DNA of 64,000 nt from Chryseobacterium sp. KLBC 52 (GTDB lineage: Bacteria > Bacteroidota > Bacteroidia > Flavobacteriales > Weeksellaceae), in assembly GCF_003347605.1 (NCBI RefSeq), contig NZ_QDFZ01000005.1, forward strand, positions 186,001-250,000, given 5' to 3'. Made by a program: the position numbers and the translations under genes. Of this stretch, positions 34,642-43,739 are shown piece after piece. The notes under the pieces are model-generated. The model made no database searches, was not told where the DNA came from, and saw only the letters and a list, made by a program, of their open reading frames with translations. The stretch's first letter is position 1. Each line of letters begins with the position of its first letter.

Positions 34642-35526
34642 ATGATGAAGAGTCTCCAGTTTTCTGTTCCGGCCGATACCAACAAAAGTATCCGCATTCA
34701 GGAAGATATTATGCCTAATTTCTATCCTTATTTCCATCGTCATACAGAAACACAGATCATGTGGATTCTTAGAGGGCATGGAACACTGGCTATAGAACAG
34801 AATCTCTTTAATTTCGAGGCTGGTGATATTTTCTATCTCGGAGCCAATCAATCCCATGTTTTCAGGGGCAGTTTTGATAAAAATGAAAAGCAGAAGGTTC
34901 ATGCCATCTCTATCTTCTTTGATCCTCATAAAAAGATCGCTGCATTTTTCGGCTTACCGGAATTTGAGGAATTAAAAAATTTCATCAATCATTCAGAAGT
35001 AGGGTTCAAGGTGGCTTCCAAACTAAAAAAAAGTATCGCAGAAGATATTGCTGCACTGCAAAAAACAAAAGGAGTAGATCAGATTATAGATTTTATAAGG
35101 ATTTTAAACCATCTTATGCAAAACAGGCATTTGCATATTCCGTTATCTTCAGAAAAGAATCTGCCTGATCCTATTTCTGATACTGACCAAAGAATTATAG
35201 ATGCACAGAATTTTATCAAGAAAAATTTTACCCAACATAAACTAACCCTTAATCTCATCGCCAAAGAAGCCTGTATGACGCCTCAGGCTTTTTGCAGGTC
35301 TTTTAAAAAACGTACCCGCATTACTTATACTGAATATCTCAATGAGCTCCGTGTACAGCGTGCCTGCAGACTTTTAACAGCCAGTAACATGTATAGCATT
35401 TCTTCTGTAGCTTTTAATAGCGGATTCAATAGTCTTACTAATTTTAACCGGGTTTTCAAGTCTATCATGAAATATTCACCTAAAGAATATCTGAAACACT
35501 ATAAAGAGGCTACCACAGAGCAATAA
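34642..35526 (+). CDS. AraC-family transcriptional regulator
   Basis: A 294-residue regulator with an N-terminal cupin-like sensor (YFHRHTETQIMWILRGHGTLAIE, about residues 30-110) and a C-terminal double helix-turn-helix (about 185-290, ending FNSLTNFNRVFKSIMKYSPKEY). It lies between the diverging pepP/DPP IV operon and the hydroxyproline operon. In pseudomonads hydroxyproline genes are controlled by an AraC-type activator (LhpR/HypR), so this protein probably senses hydroxyproline or an intermediate. That role is inferred from position only. Confidence 0.88.
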   Translation: MMKSLQFSVPADTNKSIRIQEDIMPNFYPYFHRHTETQIMWILRGHGTLAIEQNLFNFEAGDIFYLGANQSHVFRGSFDKNEKQKVHAISIFFDPHKKIAAFFGLPEFEELKNFINHSEVGFKVASKLKKSIAEDIAALQKTKGVDQIIDFIRILNHLMQNRHLHIPLSSEKNLPDPISDTDQRIIDAQNFIKKNFTQHKLTLNLIAKEACMTPQAFCRSFKKRTRITYTEYLNELRVQRACRLLTASNMYSISSVAFNSGFNSLTNFNRVFKSIMKYSPKEYLKHYKEATTEQ

Positions 35527-35537
35527 AAAACAACATG

Positions 35538-35585
35538 TTAAAATACGGTTAGAACCTATTAAAATATTAACATTTACCGTTTTAA
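35538..35585. promoter_or_regulatory. Candidate operator region of the hydroxyproline operon
   Basis: TTAAAA-T-ACGGT (35538-35549) and ACCGTTTTAA (35576-35585) form an imperfect inverted repeat with one bulged base, 34-80 bases before the first gene. A sequence close to a -7 box (ATTATTTG, 35609-35616) follows. Weak evidence, but placed where an AraC-type regulator would bind. Confidence 0.3.
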
Positions 35586-35618
35586 AATTCACTTAGTTTT
35601 GAATAAATATTATTTGAT

Positions 35619-36542
35619 ATGAGTACAAAACTAAACTGGGAAGGTATTTATCCCGCTGTATTAACGCCTTTTACAAAAGAAGGAGGGATAGACTTTGAAA
35701 TGTTTGCCATCAATACAGAAGCCCAGATTAAAGCAGGAGTTCACGGGATTATCCTTGCAGGAACATTAGGTGAAGCCAGTGCTTTGGAAACAGAGGAAAA
35801 ATTTGAACTGCTGAAATATGCCAAAAAGATAACACAGGGAAGAATTCCTGTCATTCTCAATCTTTCTGAAAATACGACCAGAAATGCCGTCAACTTCGCC
35901 CAAAAAGCAAAAGAATTAGGGGCAGATGGCCTGATGCTTCTTCCACCAATGCGTTACAAAGCTGATAACCATGAAGTTGTTGAGTACTTTAAAGCAGTGG
36001 CTTCTGCTACAGATCTTCCTATCCTTATTTATAACAACCCTGTAGATTATGGAATATACGTTTCTCTTGAAATGTTTGAGGAGCTTATTGAATATCCGAC
36101 CATCCAGGCGGTAAAAGAATCAACAAGAGATCTGGCGAACGTAACCAGAATGATCAACCGTTTTGGAAAAAGAATTAAAATTCTTGGAGGAGTAGATACT
36201 ATTTGTCTGGAAACCCTGATGCTTGGAGCAGACGGTCTTGTGGCAGGTCTTGTAGATGCATTTCCTAATGAAACCATGACGATGTACAACCATGTGAAAG
36301 CCTATGAATATGATAAAGCTGTAGCAATTTACAGATGGTTTATGCCATTGCTGGAGCTGGATATTCACCCTAAACTTATCCAATATATTAAACTCGCTGC
36401 AACAGCAGAAGGAATAAGCAATCCGTATGTAAGAGCTCCACGTCTTGAACTTCATGGAGAGGAAGCTGAAAGAATTCAAAAAATCATTGAAGAAGGCAGA
36501 GCTAGTCGACCTGTATTATTAATACCAGAACAACAAATATGA
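35619..36542 (+). CDS. DapA-family lyase, probable 1-pyrroline-4-hydroxy-2-carboxylate deaminase
   Basis: A 307-residue TIM-barrel enzyme of the dihydrodipicolinate synthase/N-acetylneuraminate lyase superfamily. The Schiff-base lysine is K166 (IQAVKESTRD) and the proton-relay tyrosine Y138 (LIYNNP). The family contains many activities. Placed with a proline-racemase-type epimerase, a DadA-like oxidase and a semialdehyde dehydrogenase, it should be the deaminase that turns 1-pyrroline-4-hydroxy-2-carboxylate into 2-oxoglutarate semialdehyde. Its stop overlaps the next start by four bases. Confidence 0.85.
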   Translation: MSTKLNWEGIYPAVLTPFTKEGGIDFEMFAINTEAQIKAGVHGIILAGTLGEASALETEEKFELLKYAKKITQGRIPVILNLSENTTRNAVNFAQKAKELGADGLMLLPPMRYKADNHEVVEYFKAVASATDLPILIYNNPVDYGIYVSLEMFEELIEYPTIQAVKESTRDLANVTRMINRFGKRIKILGGVDTICLETLMLGADGLVAGLVDAFPNETMTMYNHVKAYEYDKAVAIYRWFMPLLELDIHPKLIQYIKLAATAEGISNPYVRAPRLELHGEEAERIQKIIEEGRASRPVLLIPEQQI

Positions 36543-38029
36543 TGGAAGAAACATCAACACAAAATATTGATCAAAGAATCCAGAGGGCTGCTGAGGCCTT
36601 TCAGTTTCTTAAAAACACCACTGTCACTGAACGGGCAGAATTTATGAATGCTGTCGCTGATCAGATTGAAGCTTTGGGAGAAGACCTTTTGGCTGTTACT
36701 CATAGCGAAACTTCATTGCCATTAGCCAGACTAATTGGTGAAAAAGCCAGAACTGTAGGACAATGGAGAAGCTATGCTAAAGCTGTTGCTTCCGGGACAT
36801 ATACAGAAGCCCGAATTGATCTTGCCCAGCCTGAAAAACAAAAAGGAGATCTCAGGAAATACAATGTAGGCATCGGACCTGTTGTTATTTTCGGAGCCAG
36901 TAATTTTCCTTTTGCATTTTCTACTGCAGGAGGCGATACTGCCAGTGCTATCGGTGCAGGCTGCCCTGTCATTATAAAAGCGCATCCGGCACATCCTCAG
37001 ACTTCACAAATGATGGCTGCTGCTATAAGTATGGTTGTTAAAGCCTTTGGATGGCCTGAAGGAGTTTTTAGCCATATCACCGGAACTTCCTATGAAATCG
37101 GAGCTTATCTCACTCAGCATAAAGACATCAGGGCAGTTGCATTTACCGGTTCTTTCCAGGGTGGAAAGGCTCTGTTTGATATTGCCAACAGCCGTGAAAG
37201 TCCTATTCCTGTATTTGCAGAAATGGGAAGTATCAATCCTGTATTTGCCTTTCAAAACTTGCTTGAAAATAAAGCAGAAACATTGGCAAAAGAATATAGT
37301 ACTTCTTTAACGTTAGGAGCAGGGCAGTTTTGCACCAATCCGGGAGTGTTTATTGCTTTGAAAGGGAAACCGCTTGACCGTTTTATCAATGCATTAAAAG
37401 AGGAAATTCAAAACGTGGCTCCCGCTACAATGCTTCATAAAGGGATATTGGAAAGTTTTGAAAAAAACAAAAATATTGTAACAAAGCGGACAGATGTTGA
37501 AATGATAGCTTCATCAAATACAGACGCAGAAAATGATCAGGGAATCGCTTCAGTGATAAAAACCAATGCCCAGACCTTCCTGAATAATCCTGTATTGAGT
37601 GAAGAAGTCTTTGGACCGTTTGGTATTGTTGTAGCGTGTGAAACAGACGAAGAACTCATCAAGATTGCCCAACAGTTAAAAGGACAATTAACCATTACTA
37701 TTGCCGCTACCCATGACGATGTACGGGATAATAGTATGCTAATCCATATTCTCAAAGATAAATGCGGAAGGCTACTATTCAATGGAATGCCTACAGGAGT
37801 AGAAGTTGTGTATGCCATGCAGCATGGTGGTCCTTTTCCTTCCACTACCGATTCCCGTTTTACCTCTGTAGGACCGGATGCTGTTAAACGTTTTGTTCGT
37901 CCTGTTTCTTTTCAGAACTGGCCGGATGAATTTTTACCGGAAGAACTAAAGAATGACAATCCGTTACAAATTAGCAGAATGGTGGATGGAGTAATGAATT
38001 CAGAATCATTAAAATTACAAACCACATGA
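36539..38029 (+). CDS. Aldehyde dehydrogenase, probable 2-oxoglutarate semialdehyde dehydrogenase
   Basis: A 496-residue cytoplasmic ALDH. Catalytic C265 (GAGQFCTNPG) and general base E228 (FAEMGSINP) are present, as is the coenzyme-binding FTGSFQGG. The variant motif AEMGSINPVF is typical of the NADP-dependent 2-oxoglutarate (2,5-dioxopentanoate) semialdehyde dehydrogenase branch. It would convert the semialdehyde to 2-oxoglutarate as the last step of hydroxyproline breakdown. It overlaps the genes on both sides by four bases (ATGA), so the operon is translationally coupled. Confidence 0.88.
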   Translation: MMEETSTQNIDQRIQRAAEAFQFLKNTTVTERAEFMNAVADQIEALGEDLLAVTHSETSLPLARLIGEKARTVGQWRSYAKAVASGTYTEARIDLAQPEKQKGDLRKYNVGIGPVVIFGASNFPFAFSTAGGDTASAIGAGCPVIIKAHPAHPQTSQMMAAAISMVVKAFGWPEGVFSHITGTSYEIGAYLTQHKDIRAVAFTGSFQGGKALFDIANSRESPIPVFAEMGSINPVFAFQNLLENKAETLAKEYSTSLTLGAGQFCTNPGVFIALKGKPLDRFINALKEEIQNVAPATMLHKGILESFEKNKNIVTKRTDVEMIASSNTDAENDQGIASVIKTNAQTFLNNPVLSEEVFGPFGIVVACETDEELIKIAQQLKGQLTITIAATHDDVRDNSMLIHILKDKCGRLLFNGMPTGVEVVYAMQHGGPFPSTTDSRFTSVGPDAVKRFVRPVSFQNWPDEFLPEELKNDNPLQISRMVDGVMNSESLKLQTT

Positions 38030-39024
38030 ACAGAACATTTTTTTGTATAGATTCTCACACCTGTGGATGTCCTGTCCGTCTTGTTGCAGGTGGTGCTCCT
38101 ATTTTAAAAGGGAATTCCATGATGGAACGCCGACTTCATTTCATGAAAGAATACGACTGGATACGAAAAGGATTGATGTTTGAACCCCGTGGTCATGATA
38201 TGATGAGCGGAAGTATACTGTATCCTCCTGCAGATGAAAATAATGATATTGGAGTTTTATATATTGAAACCAGCGGATGTCTTCCCATGTGCGGACACGG
38301 AACAATCGGAACGGTTACCATTGCTATTGAAGAAGGACTTGTTGTACCTAAAATTCCGGGAAAATTACGTCTTGAAACACCTGCGGGACTTATTCTCATC
38401 GATTATATACAGGAAGGAAAAAAAGTAAAGTCTGTAAAGCTGACGAATATAAAATCTTTTCTGTATGCTGAAAACCTGGAAGTTGAATGTCCGGATCTTG
38501 GCTTAATAAGGGCTGATGTCGCTTATGGCGGAAACTTTTATGCTATTATAGATCCTCAGGAAAACTTCAGAGATATCTCTGATTTTACGGCCAGTCAGCT
38601 CATCCACTATGGAAAGATTATCCGAAAATTACTCAATGAAAAATATGAATTCATCCATCCGGAAATTGAACATATTACAGGATTAAGCCACATTCAGTGG
38701 ACGGGTAATCCTACTGATCCTAATGCGAGCGGAAGAAATGCCGTGTTGGTAGGTGAAAATGCTTTAGACCGTTCACCATGCGGTACAGGAACTTCGGCAA
38801 GAATGGCTCAATGGTATGCTAAGGGAAAACTGAAAGAAGGGGAAGAATTTATTCATGAAAGCTATATTGGTTCACAGTTTATCGGGAGAATTGAAGAGAC
38901 TGCTACTTTAGATGGGAGACCAGCCATTATTCCGTCAGTAGAAGGCTGGGCAAGAATTACCGGCTATAATCAGATTATTATTGATGATGAAGATCCTTAT
39001 TGGCAGGGTTTTCAGGTAATGTAA
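38026..39024 (+). CDS. 4-hydroxyproline 2-epimerase (proline racemase family)
   Basis: A 332-residue cofactor-free epimerase. Both catalytic cysteines are present: C89 in PMCGHGTIG and C252 in SPCGTGTSA. That separates it from the 3-hydroxyproline dehydratases of the same family, which have Thr at the second site. It converts trans-4-hydroxy-L-proline to cis-4-hydroxy-D-proline, the first step of the pathway. The operon supplies the next three enzymes. Proline racemase activity is possible from sequence alone, but the neighbours argue for hydroxyproline. Confidence 0.9.
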   Translation: MNRTFFCIDSHTCGCPVRLVAGGAPILKGNSMMERRLHFMKEYDWIRKGLMFEPRGHDMMSGSILYPPADENNDIGVLYIETSGCLPMCGHGTIGTVTIAIEEGLVVPKIPGKLRLETPAGLILIDYIQEGKKVKSVKLTNIKSFLYAENLEVECPDLGLIRADVAYGGNFYAIIDPQENFRDISDFTASQLIHYGKIIRKLLNEKYEFIHPEIEHITGLSHIQWTGNPTDPNASGRNAVLVGENALDRSPCGTGTSARMAQWYAKGKLKEGEEFIHESYIGSQFIGRIEETATLDGRPAIIPSVEGWARITGYNQIIIDDEDPYWQGFQVM

Positions 39025-39032
39025 ACAAGCAT

Positions 39033-40298
39033 ATGACACAGAATAAAGGAAAAGCACTGATTATCGGTGCAGGAATAGCAGGATTAAGCTCAGCGTATTA
39101 CCTTTTACAAAAAGGATGGCAGGTGGAAATTGTTGAACAGAATGATCTTGGCAACAACTGTTCCTATGGGAATGCAGGAATGATTGTACCTAGCCATTTT
39201 ACCCCATTGGCTGCACCGGGAGTCGTTGCTCAGGGAATACGCTGGATGTTTGACAGTAAAAGTCCGTTTTATGTAAGGCCTTCACTCAATTCCAGGCTGG
39301 TTTCCTGGGGATTGAAGTTTTTGAAACATTCCAACCAGAAACATGTTGATTACTCTGCGTCAGCCATCCGGGATCTCAACCTGGCAAGCAGCAGACTTTA
39401 TAATGAAATTGCAGGAAAAGACGAATTTGATTTTGAGCTGAACCAGAATGGTATTCTAATGCTCTATAAAACAGAGAAAGTTGCGGAAGAAGAGATAGAA
39501 CTGGCTTACAAAGCCATCAATATGGGGTTACCTGTTGATATTCTGGATAAGAAAGAAATTCAGGAACTCGAACCTAACGTTCAATTGGATGTCATTGGAG
39601 GGGTCAATTATAAATGCGACGGCCATATGAATCCCGCGAAACTGATGAATCAAATGATCTCTTATCTTAAAAATAGGGGAGTCATTTTCCATACTCATCA
39701 TCAGGTAACAGGCTTTAAAACTTTTGGAAATACGATTAAAACAGTTGTTGCCAACGGTAAAGAATTTACTGCCGACCAATTTATCATGACAGGAGGTTCA
39801 TTTTTACCTGAGCTTGCCCAAAAAGCAGGTATTAAAATTCAATTAATGCCCGGGAAAGGGTATTCGTTGATGCACCAACCGGAAAATCCTCTCAATACAT
39901 TAGAGCATGCCGCTTTATTACTTGAAGCCAGAGTAGCAGTGACCCCAATGAACGGACAGATCCGTTTCGGCGGAACGATGGAGCTGGCTTCCCATCAGGA
40001 TAAAATTAATATGAAAAGGGTAGAAGGAATCATCCAATCCATCCCCAAATACTTACCCGATTTCAAGGTTGAACCTCCAAAAGAATCTGAAATCTGGTTC
40101 GGATACAGACCTTGTGCACCCGATGGACTTCCCTACTTAGGACAGTCTTCCCAACTGAAAAACCTCATTATTGCAGGCGGCGGCGGAATGATGGGATTAA
40201 GCTTAGGACCTATTTTTGGAAAAACAGTTTCAGAACTTGCCAATGACGAAAAGCCAACGGTTGAGATAAAGATATTCAACCCTGAAAGATTTAATTAA
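39033..40298 (+). CDS. FAD-dependent D-amino acid oxidoreductase, probable D-hydroxyproline dehydrogenase
   Basis: A 421-residue DadA-like flavoprotein counted from the ATG at 39033. That start lies eight bases past the epimerase stop; an in-frame TTG at 39000 would overlap the epimerase. The FAD motif IIGAGIAGLSSAYYL starts near residue 9, and the C-terminal GYRPCAPDGLPYLG is the usual substrate/FAD closing region of the DAO family. It would oxidise cis-4-hydroxy-D-proline to 1-pyrroline-4-hydroxy-2-carboxylate and pass electrons to the respiratory chain. A single-subunit form, unlike the multi-subunit enzyme of some pseudomonads. Confidence 0.87.
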   Translation: MTQNKGKALIIGAGIAGLSSAYYLLQKGWQVEIVEQNDLGNNCSYGNAGMIVPSHFTPLAAPGVVAQGIRWMFDSKSPFYVRPSLNSRLVSWGLKFLKHSNQKHVDYSASAIRDLNLASSRLYNEIAGKDEFDFELNQNGILMLYKTEKVAEEEIELAYKAINMGLPVDILDKKEIQELEPNVQLDVIGGVNYKCDGHMNPAKLMNQMISYLKNRGVIFHTHHQVTGFKTFGNTIKTVVANGKEFTADQFIMTGGSFLPELAQKAGIKIQLMPGKGYSLMHQPENPLNTLEHAALLLEARVAVTPMNGQIRFGGTMELASHQDKINMKRVEGIIQSIPKYLPDFKVEPPKESEIWFGYRPCAPDGLPYLGQSSQLKNLIIAGGGGMMGLSLGPIFGKTVSELANDEKPTVEIKIFNPERFN

Positions 40299-40362
40299 AA
40301 AAACATCACATAACACACAAAATTAAACCCAAATAATTTATTAACAACCAAATCCAAAATTT

Positions 40363-42510
40363 ATGAAAAAATTTAAATTACTACTACTTGTTTCCCTATT
40401 TCCAATAATAGGTTTTGCGCAAGAAAAAAGACCTCATGAGTGTAAAGCAGATGAAATAATGAAACAACATTTTAAACTGCATCCTGAATCAAAGGCTGAA
40501 TATGAAAAATTTGAAAGATACACTCAAGATTTCATGAAAAAAATGAGATCAAACAAAAATTCAGTGGATAAGTCTATCAATAATCCAACCTACATTATCC
40601 CCGTTGTTTTCCATGTGTATGGAGAATCTCAAAGTAATGTAAAAGTAAATTACCAAAAAGTAGTCAACTTACTGGAACAAATCAACCTAAATTTCAATGG
40701 AATTAACACTGATTCAAACACTGTAGATCCTGATTTCCAATCTATCAGAGGAGCATTAAGTATTGAATTCCGATTAGCTAAAATTGATCCAACCGGAAAA
40801 GCAACAAGCGGAGTGGTATTTCACCCCTTCAAAGGCGGATATGGCAATGGAGGCGGATATGATGCAGAAATCGGTGCTGATGCATGGGATAATTCAAAGT
40901 ATATGAATGTATATATCCAAAATGACTTATATGCTAATAAAGATTTATATCAATCAGGAGTTGCATGGTATCCGGATTCATACATGACTTCAGTAAATAC
41001 GGCCAGAGTTGTGTATAATGGGCGTTATATATTTGATGCCGCAGGAACAGTAGCTTCAAACGAATTTTCTGATACATTCACGCACGAATTTGGGCACTGG
41101 CTCAATCTTCAACACACGTTCAATGTTCTTTGTTCAACTTCAAACCCTGGTAATGATGGTGATGGAGTGGCTGACACCCCTGTGGAAAATACTTCTTCCG
41201 GATTGGGATGTAACTCTGGTAACAATTGTCTTGGACAAAAAGTAAACGTTGAAAACTATATGGGATACAATGGCTCTTCCGGCTGTTATAAAATGTTTAC
41301 CAACGGACAGGTTAACAGAATGCTGGCAGCATTAAACCATCCTTCGCGAATGAATTTATGGCAGCCTGCCAACTTGGCCGCAACCGGAGTTGCCAATACG
41401 CCACCCAGGCTGACCCTTAGCAACAGTACATTTACAGAGAATTTAAACAATAATGGAGCCGTGTCATTAGATGGAACAGTATCATCTGCCCCTGCATCAA
41501 AGATTACGCTAAACGGAACAACATTTGCCCTGCCAAATGGAACAACTCTTACTTCAGGAACCCATTTCACTTCTTCATTGCCAGCAGGATTAACTGCAAG
41601 TATAGTAGTTACAAGCCCTACTACAGCTACACTTACCATCAATGGTGCTGCAACCAGTCATTCTAAAAGTCAGGTCCTGAATTCATCAATTACATTCCTG
41701 AATCCGGCTATAACAGGGGGCACAACATCATTAGGATCAACTACAGCTTTGGCCTTAACTTTTTCTTATAAAGATCCTTATAAAATAGTTAAAGGAAATC
41801 CTCTGGAAAGTTATGCCAACCCAACACCAACAACAGTAACCACCAACTCAGGGGCAACTTGGAAATATTTTATCATTAACCCGGAGCTTAGTGATGATGC
41901 AGGGTATGGCGCCTGGTACTATGGAGCCAATCAATTAAAATTGGAAACTTATTGGAAAGGATTAGTTTGCCAAACAGGAACACGGAATATCTCTTTAATT
42001 CCAGCCTGTACCACTATAACAAATGCAAATAATATAGGGTATCCAACTTGGACTCCCGGACAACTGGATGTGTATACTCCTACCTATACTACCTGGTCTG
42101 GTAAAACAGCCTATGTTGGTTTTAGAAACCAATTCGAAGGCTACGATATTAACGGCTATTTCAAAGTGAGCGTTGGTGCCAATGGTTCAAATTATTCTGT
42201 CACTGAGTTTGCATATAATACTCAACCAAATGGCAGTATTACAACACCTTGTGCATTATCATTCTCCACTGCAGACGTTGATACAACCAACTCAGAAACT
42301 TCCATCTATCCAAATCCGGTTTCTGATGTATTGACTATTAAAACAAAAGGGGAAATTAAATCAATTTCTGTTTATGATATGTTTGGAAGAAATATGAATG
42401 CTAAAGTTAGTGGTGATAAGGTTGATGTTAAAAACTTCCTAAGCGGAACTTATTTAATTGATATTGAAACTTCTTTAGGGAAATCTTCTCAGAAATTCAT
42501 TAAAAAATAG
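40363..42510 (+). CDS. Secreted M43 zinc metalloprotease with T9SS sorting domain
   Basis: A 715-residue extracellular protease. It has a signal peptide (ending GFAQ), a pro-region, and a catalytic domain with the zinc site HEFGHWLNLQH (H241, E242, H245, H251) and a Met-turn in VENYMGYN, characteristic of the M43 cytophagalysin/pappalysin group. After it come about 300 residues of Thr/Ser/Asn-rich beta-domain. The C-terminal type A sorting domain (SIYPNPVSDVLTI to the final KKFIKK-like end) directs secretion by the type IX system. It follows the hydroxyproline operon by 64 bases and could start the breakdown of collagen-like protein. The substrate is inferred. Confidence 0.9.
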   Translation: MKKFKLLLLVSLFPIIGFAQEKRPHECKADEIMKQHFKLHPESKAEYEKFERYTQDFMKKMRSNKNSVDKSINNPTYIIPVVFHVYGESQSNVKVNYQKVVNLLEQINLNFNGINTDSNTVDPDFQSIRGALSIEFRLAKIDPTGKATSGVVFHPFKGGYGNGGGYDAEIGADAWDNSKYMNVYIQNDLYANKDLYQSGVAWYPDSYMTSVNTARVVYNGRYIFDAAGTVASNEFSDTFTHEFGHWLNLQHTFNVLCSTSNPGNDGDGVADTPVENTSSGLGCNSGNNCLGQKVNVENYMGYNGSSGCYKMFTNGQVNRMLAALNHPSRMNLWQPANLAATGVANTPPRLTLSNSTFTENLNNNGAVSLDGTVSSAPASKITLNGTTFALPNGTTLTSGTHFTSSLPAGLTASIVVTSPTTATLTINGAATSHSKSQVLNSSITFLNPAITGGTTSLGSTTALALTFSYKDPYKIVKGNPLESYANPTPTTVTTNSGATWKYFIINPELSDDAGYGAWYYGANQLKLETYWKGLVCQTGTRNISLIPACTTITNANNIGYPTWTPGQLDVYTPTYTTWSGKTAYVGFRNQFEGYDINGYFKVSVGANGSNYSVTEFAYNTQPNGSITTPCALSFSTADVDTTNSETSIYPNPVSDVLTIKTKGEIKSISVYDMFGRNMNAKVSGDKVDVKNFLSGTYLIDIETSLGKSSQKFIKK

Positions 42511-42595
42511 GATCCAACAGTATATTGCTACAATATAATCGTTAGTAAATGCTTTTATTTCAACTGTCTCTTTTTTTGAGATGGTAGAGGATTAA

Positions 42596-42624
42596 GATGG
42601 GCTCATTGAGCTCATCTTTTTTTA
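42596..42624 (+). terminator. Rho-independent terminator after the metalloprotease
   Basis: GATGGGCTC (42596-42604), loop ATT, GAGCTCATC (42608-42616), then a T run. One G-U pair. Confidence 0.8.
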
Positions 42625-42733
42625 TTTCACATTCCTAAAGAAACATCTTGTATGACAATTTATTATGTCATTGACAGGGTTGATTTGAGAAAATCCTATA
42701 GTGGATGTATTATTTTTTCAAATTTTCAGCAAT

Positions 42734-42764
42734 AATGGGTTTAATTTTAAGCCCATTTTTTTTT
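42734..42764 (+). terminator. Second terminator-like hairpin before the GNAT gene
   Basis: AATGGGTTTAA (42734-42744) and TTAAGCCCATT (42747-42757) pair with one G-U, followed by eight or so T residues. No gene lies between this and the first terminator, so it may be a backup, or the relic of a lost gene. Confidence 0.65.
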
Positions 42765-42849
42765 ATATTAAATGGGTATTCAGTTATAATTTCAGATTTA
42801 TTTACCTAATTTTATTCGTGAATTAAACATTTACATTTTATTCTTTTCT

Positions 42850-43344
42850 ATGAAATATAAAAATGACACGATCATTATTCGTGAATTTACGCCTGAAGAA
42901 TTTTCTTTATTCTCTACTCTTTTTGAAAATGAGAATGTAACCCGGTATCTGCCTTACAAAACTCCTGAAGAGTACAAGGAAATGTTTGACAAAGCGTTGG
43001 CAGATTATGAAGCAGGTCCATTCAGCAGATGGGGAATATTCAGTACCCAAAATGATGATTTTGTGGGAATGTGCCTTGCCAGAGTATTTCTGGACAATCC
43101 GGAACAGATAGAAATAGGGTATACCTTAGGAGAAAATTATTGGGGAAAAGGTCTCGGAACCGAAGTCTGTAAAGCACTTGTTGATTATTGCTATTCATTA
43201 CATCCTAAAAAGGATATCGTTGCGGTAACCGATCTTGATAATATCGGTTCTCAAAAAGTACTTCTGAAAAGCGGTTTCAGTAGAGTTGAAAATCTTGCAC
43301 GAGAAGATAGAGAACTGGCTTACTTTGTTTTAGAGAAAGAGTAA
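42850..43344 (+). CDS. GNAT-family N-acetyltransferase
   Basis: A 164-residue acetyltransferase of the RimJ/RimL-like group. The acetyl-CoA binding segment is IEIGYTLGENYWGKGLGTEVCKALV, followed by the usual NIGSQKVLLKSGF motif of beta-6/helix-4. Substrates in this group range from ribosomal protein N-termini to amino-sugar antibiotics, and sequence alone does not choose. A single gene, followed by a repeat-filled gap of about 400 bases. Confidence 0.85.
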   Translation: MKYKNDTIIIREFTPEEFSLFSTLFENENVTRYLPYKTPEEYKEMFDKALADYEAGPFSRWGIFSTQNDDFVGMCLARVFLDNPEQIEIGYTLGENYWGKGLGTEVCKALVDYCYSLHPKKDIVAVTDLDNIGSQKVLLKSGFSRVENLAREDRELAYFVLEKE

Positions 43345-43365
43345 AATTATCAAGTTTCTTTTTCC

Positions 43366-43675
43366 CACAGAGTGCACAGATTTGCACAGATGATTCTATA
43401 TATATAATCTATGCCAATAAAAATCTTTGATTTTTTAAACTTAAGTGAACTTTTCAGCAGTCCATTTGTAACTTAAAATCAACTTAAGTGTTTTTATTTC
43501 TGTGACTTTTGTGGTTAAATTATATTTTTCCACTACAGATCTTAGAAAATTGACACAGAGTCTGGGTATAAATAAAAATCAAAATTTTAAAACTTAAGTG
43601 AACTTTTCAGCAGTCCATGTGTAACTTAAAATCAACTTAAGTGTTTTTTATCTTTTGTGAATTTTGTGGTTAAAA
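43366..43675. repeat. Tandem intergenic duplication, family R4 (two copies)
   Basis: Two copies offset by 153 bases. The best conserved part is AAACTTAAGTGAACTTTTCA... at 43437-43519 and 43590-43675, with inner phrase CAGCAGTCCAT and trailing AACTTAAAATCAACTTAAGTG and TTTTGTGGTTAAA. Weaker shared blocks precede each (CACAGAG at 43366 and 43554; AATAAAAATC). Each copy starts and ends with CTTAAG, so it folds back on itself. Only two units and no uniform spacers, so not a CRISPR. It fills most of the 395-base gap between the GNAT and Rrf2 genes. Confidence 0.75.
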
Positions 43676-43739
43676 TACAAAGTCTTCCGCTATAAAAACA
43701 TTTCATTTATCAGATAATTTATCATAACTTGCAGGAATT

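Noticed and set aside
42734-42764. Small RNA gene between the two terminators (42625-42733)
   Set aside because: A terminator-like hairpin ends the stretch, but no promoter box was found, so there is not enough support for a transcript.
43366-43675. Possible CRISPR-like array
   Set aside because: Only two units of unequal length, no regular spacers, no cas genes nearby. Treated as an intergenic duplication.
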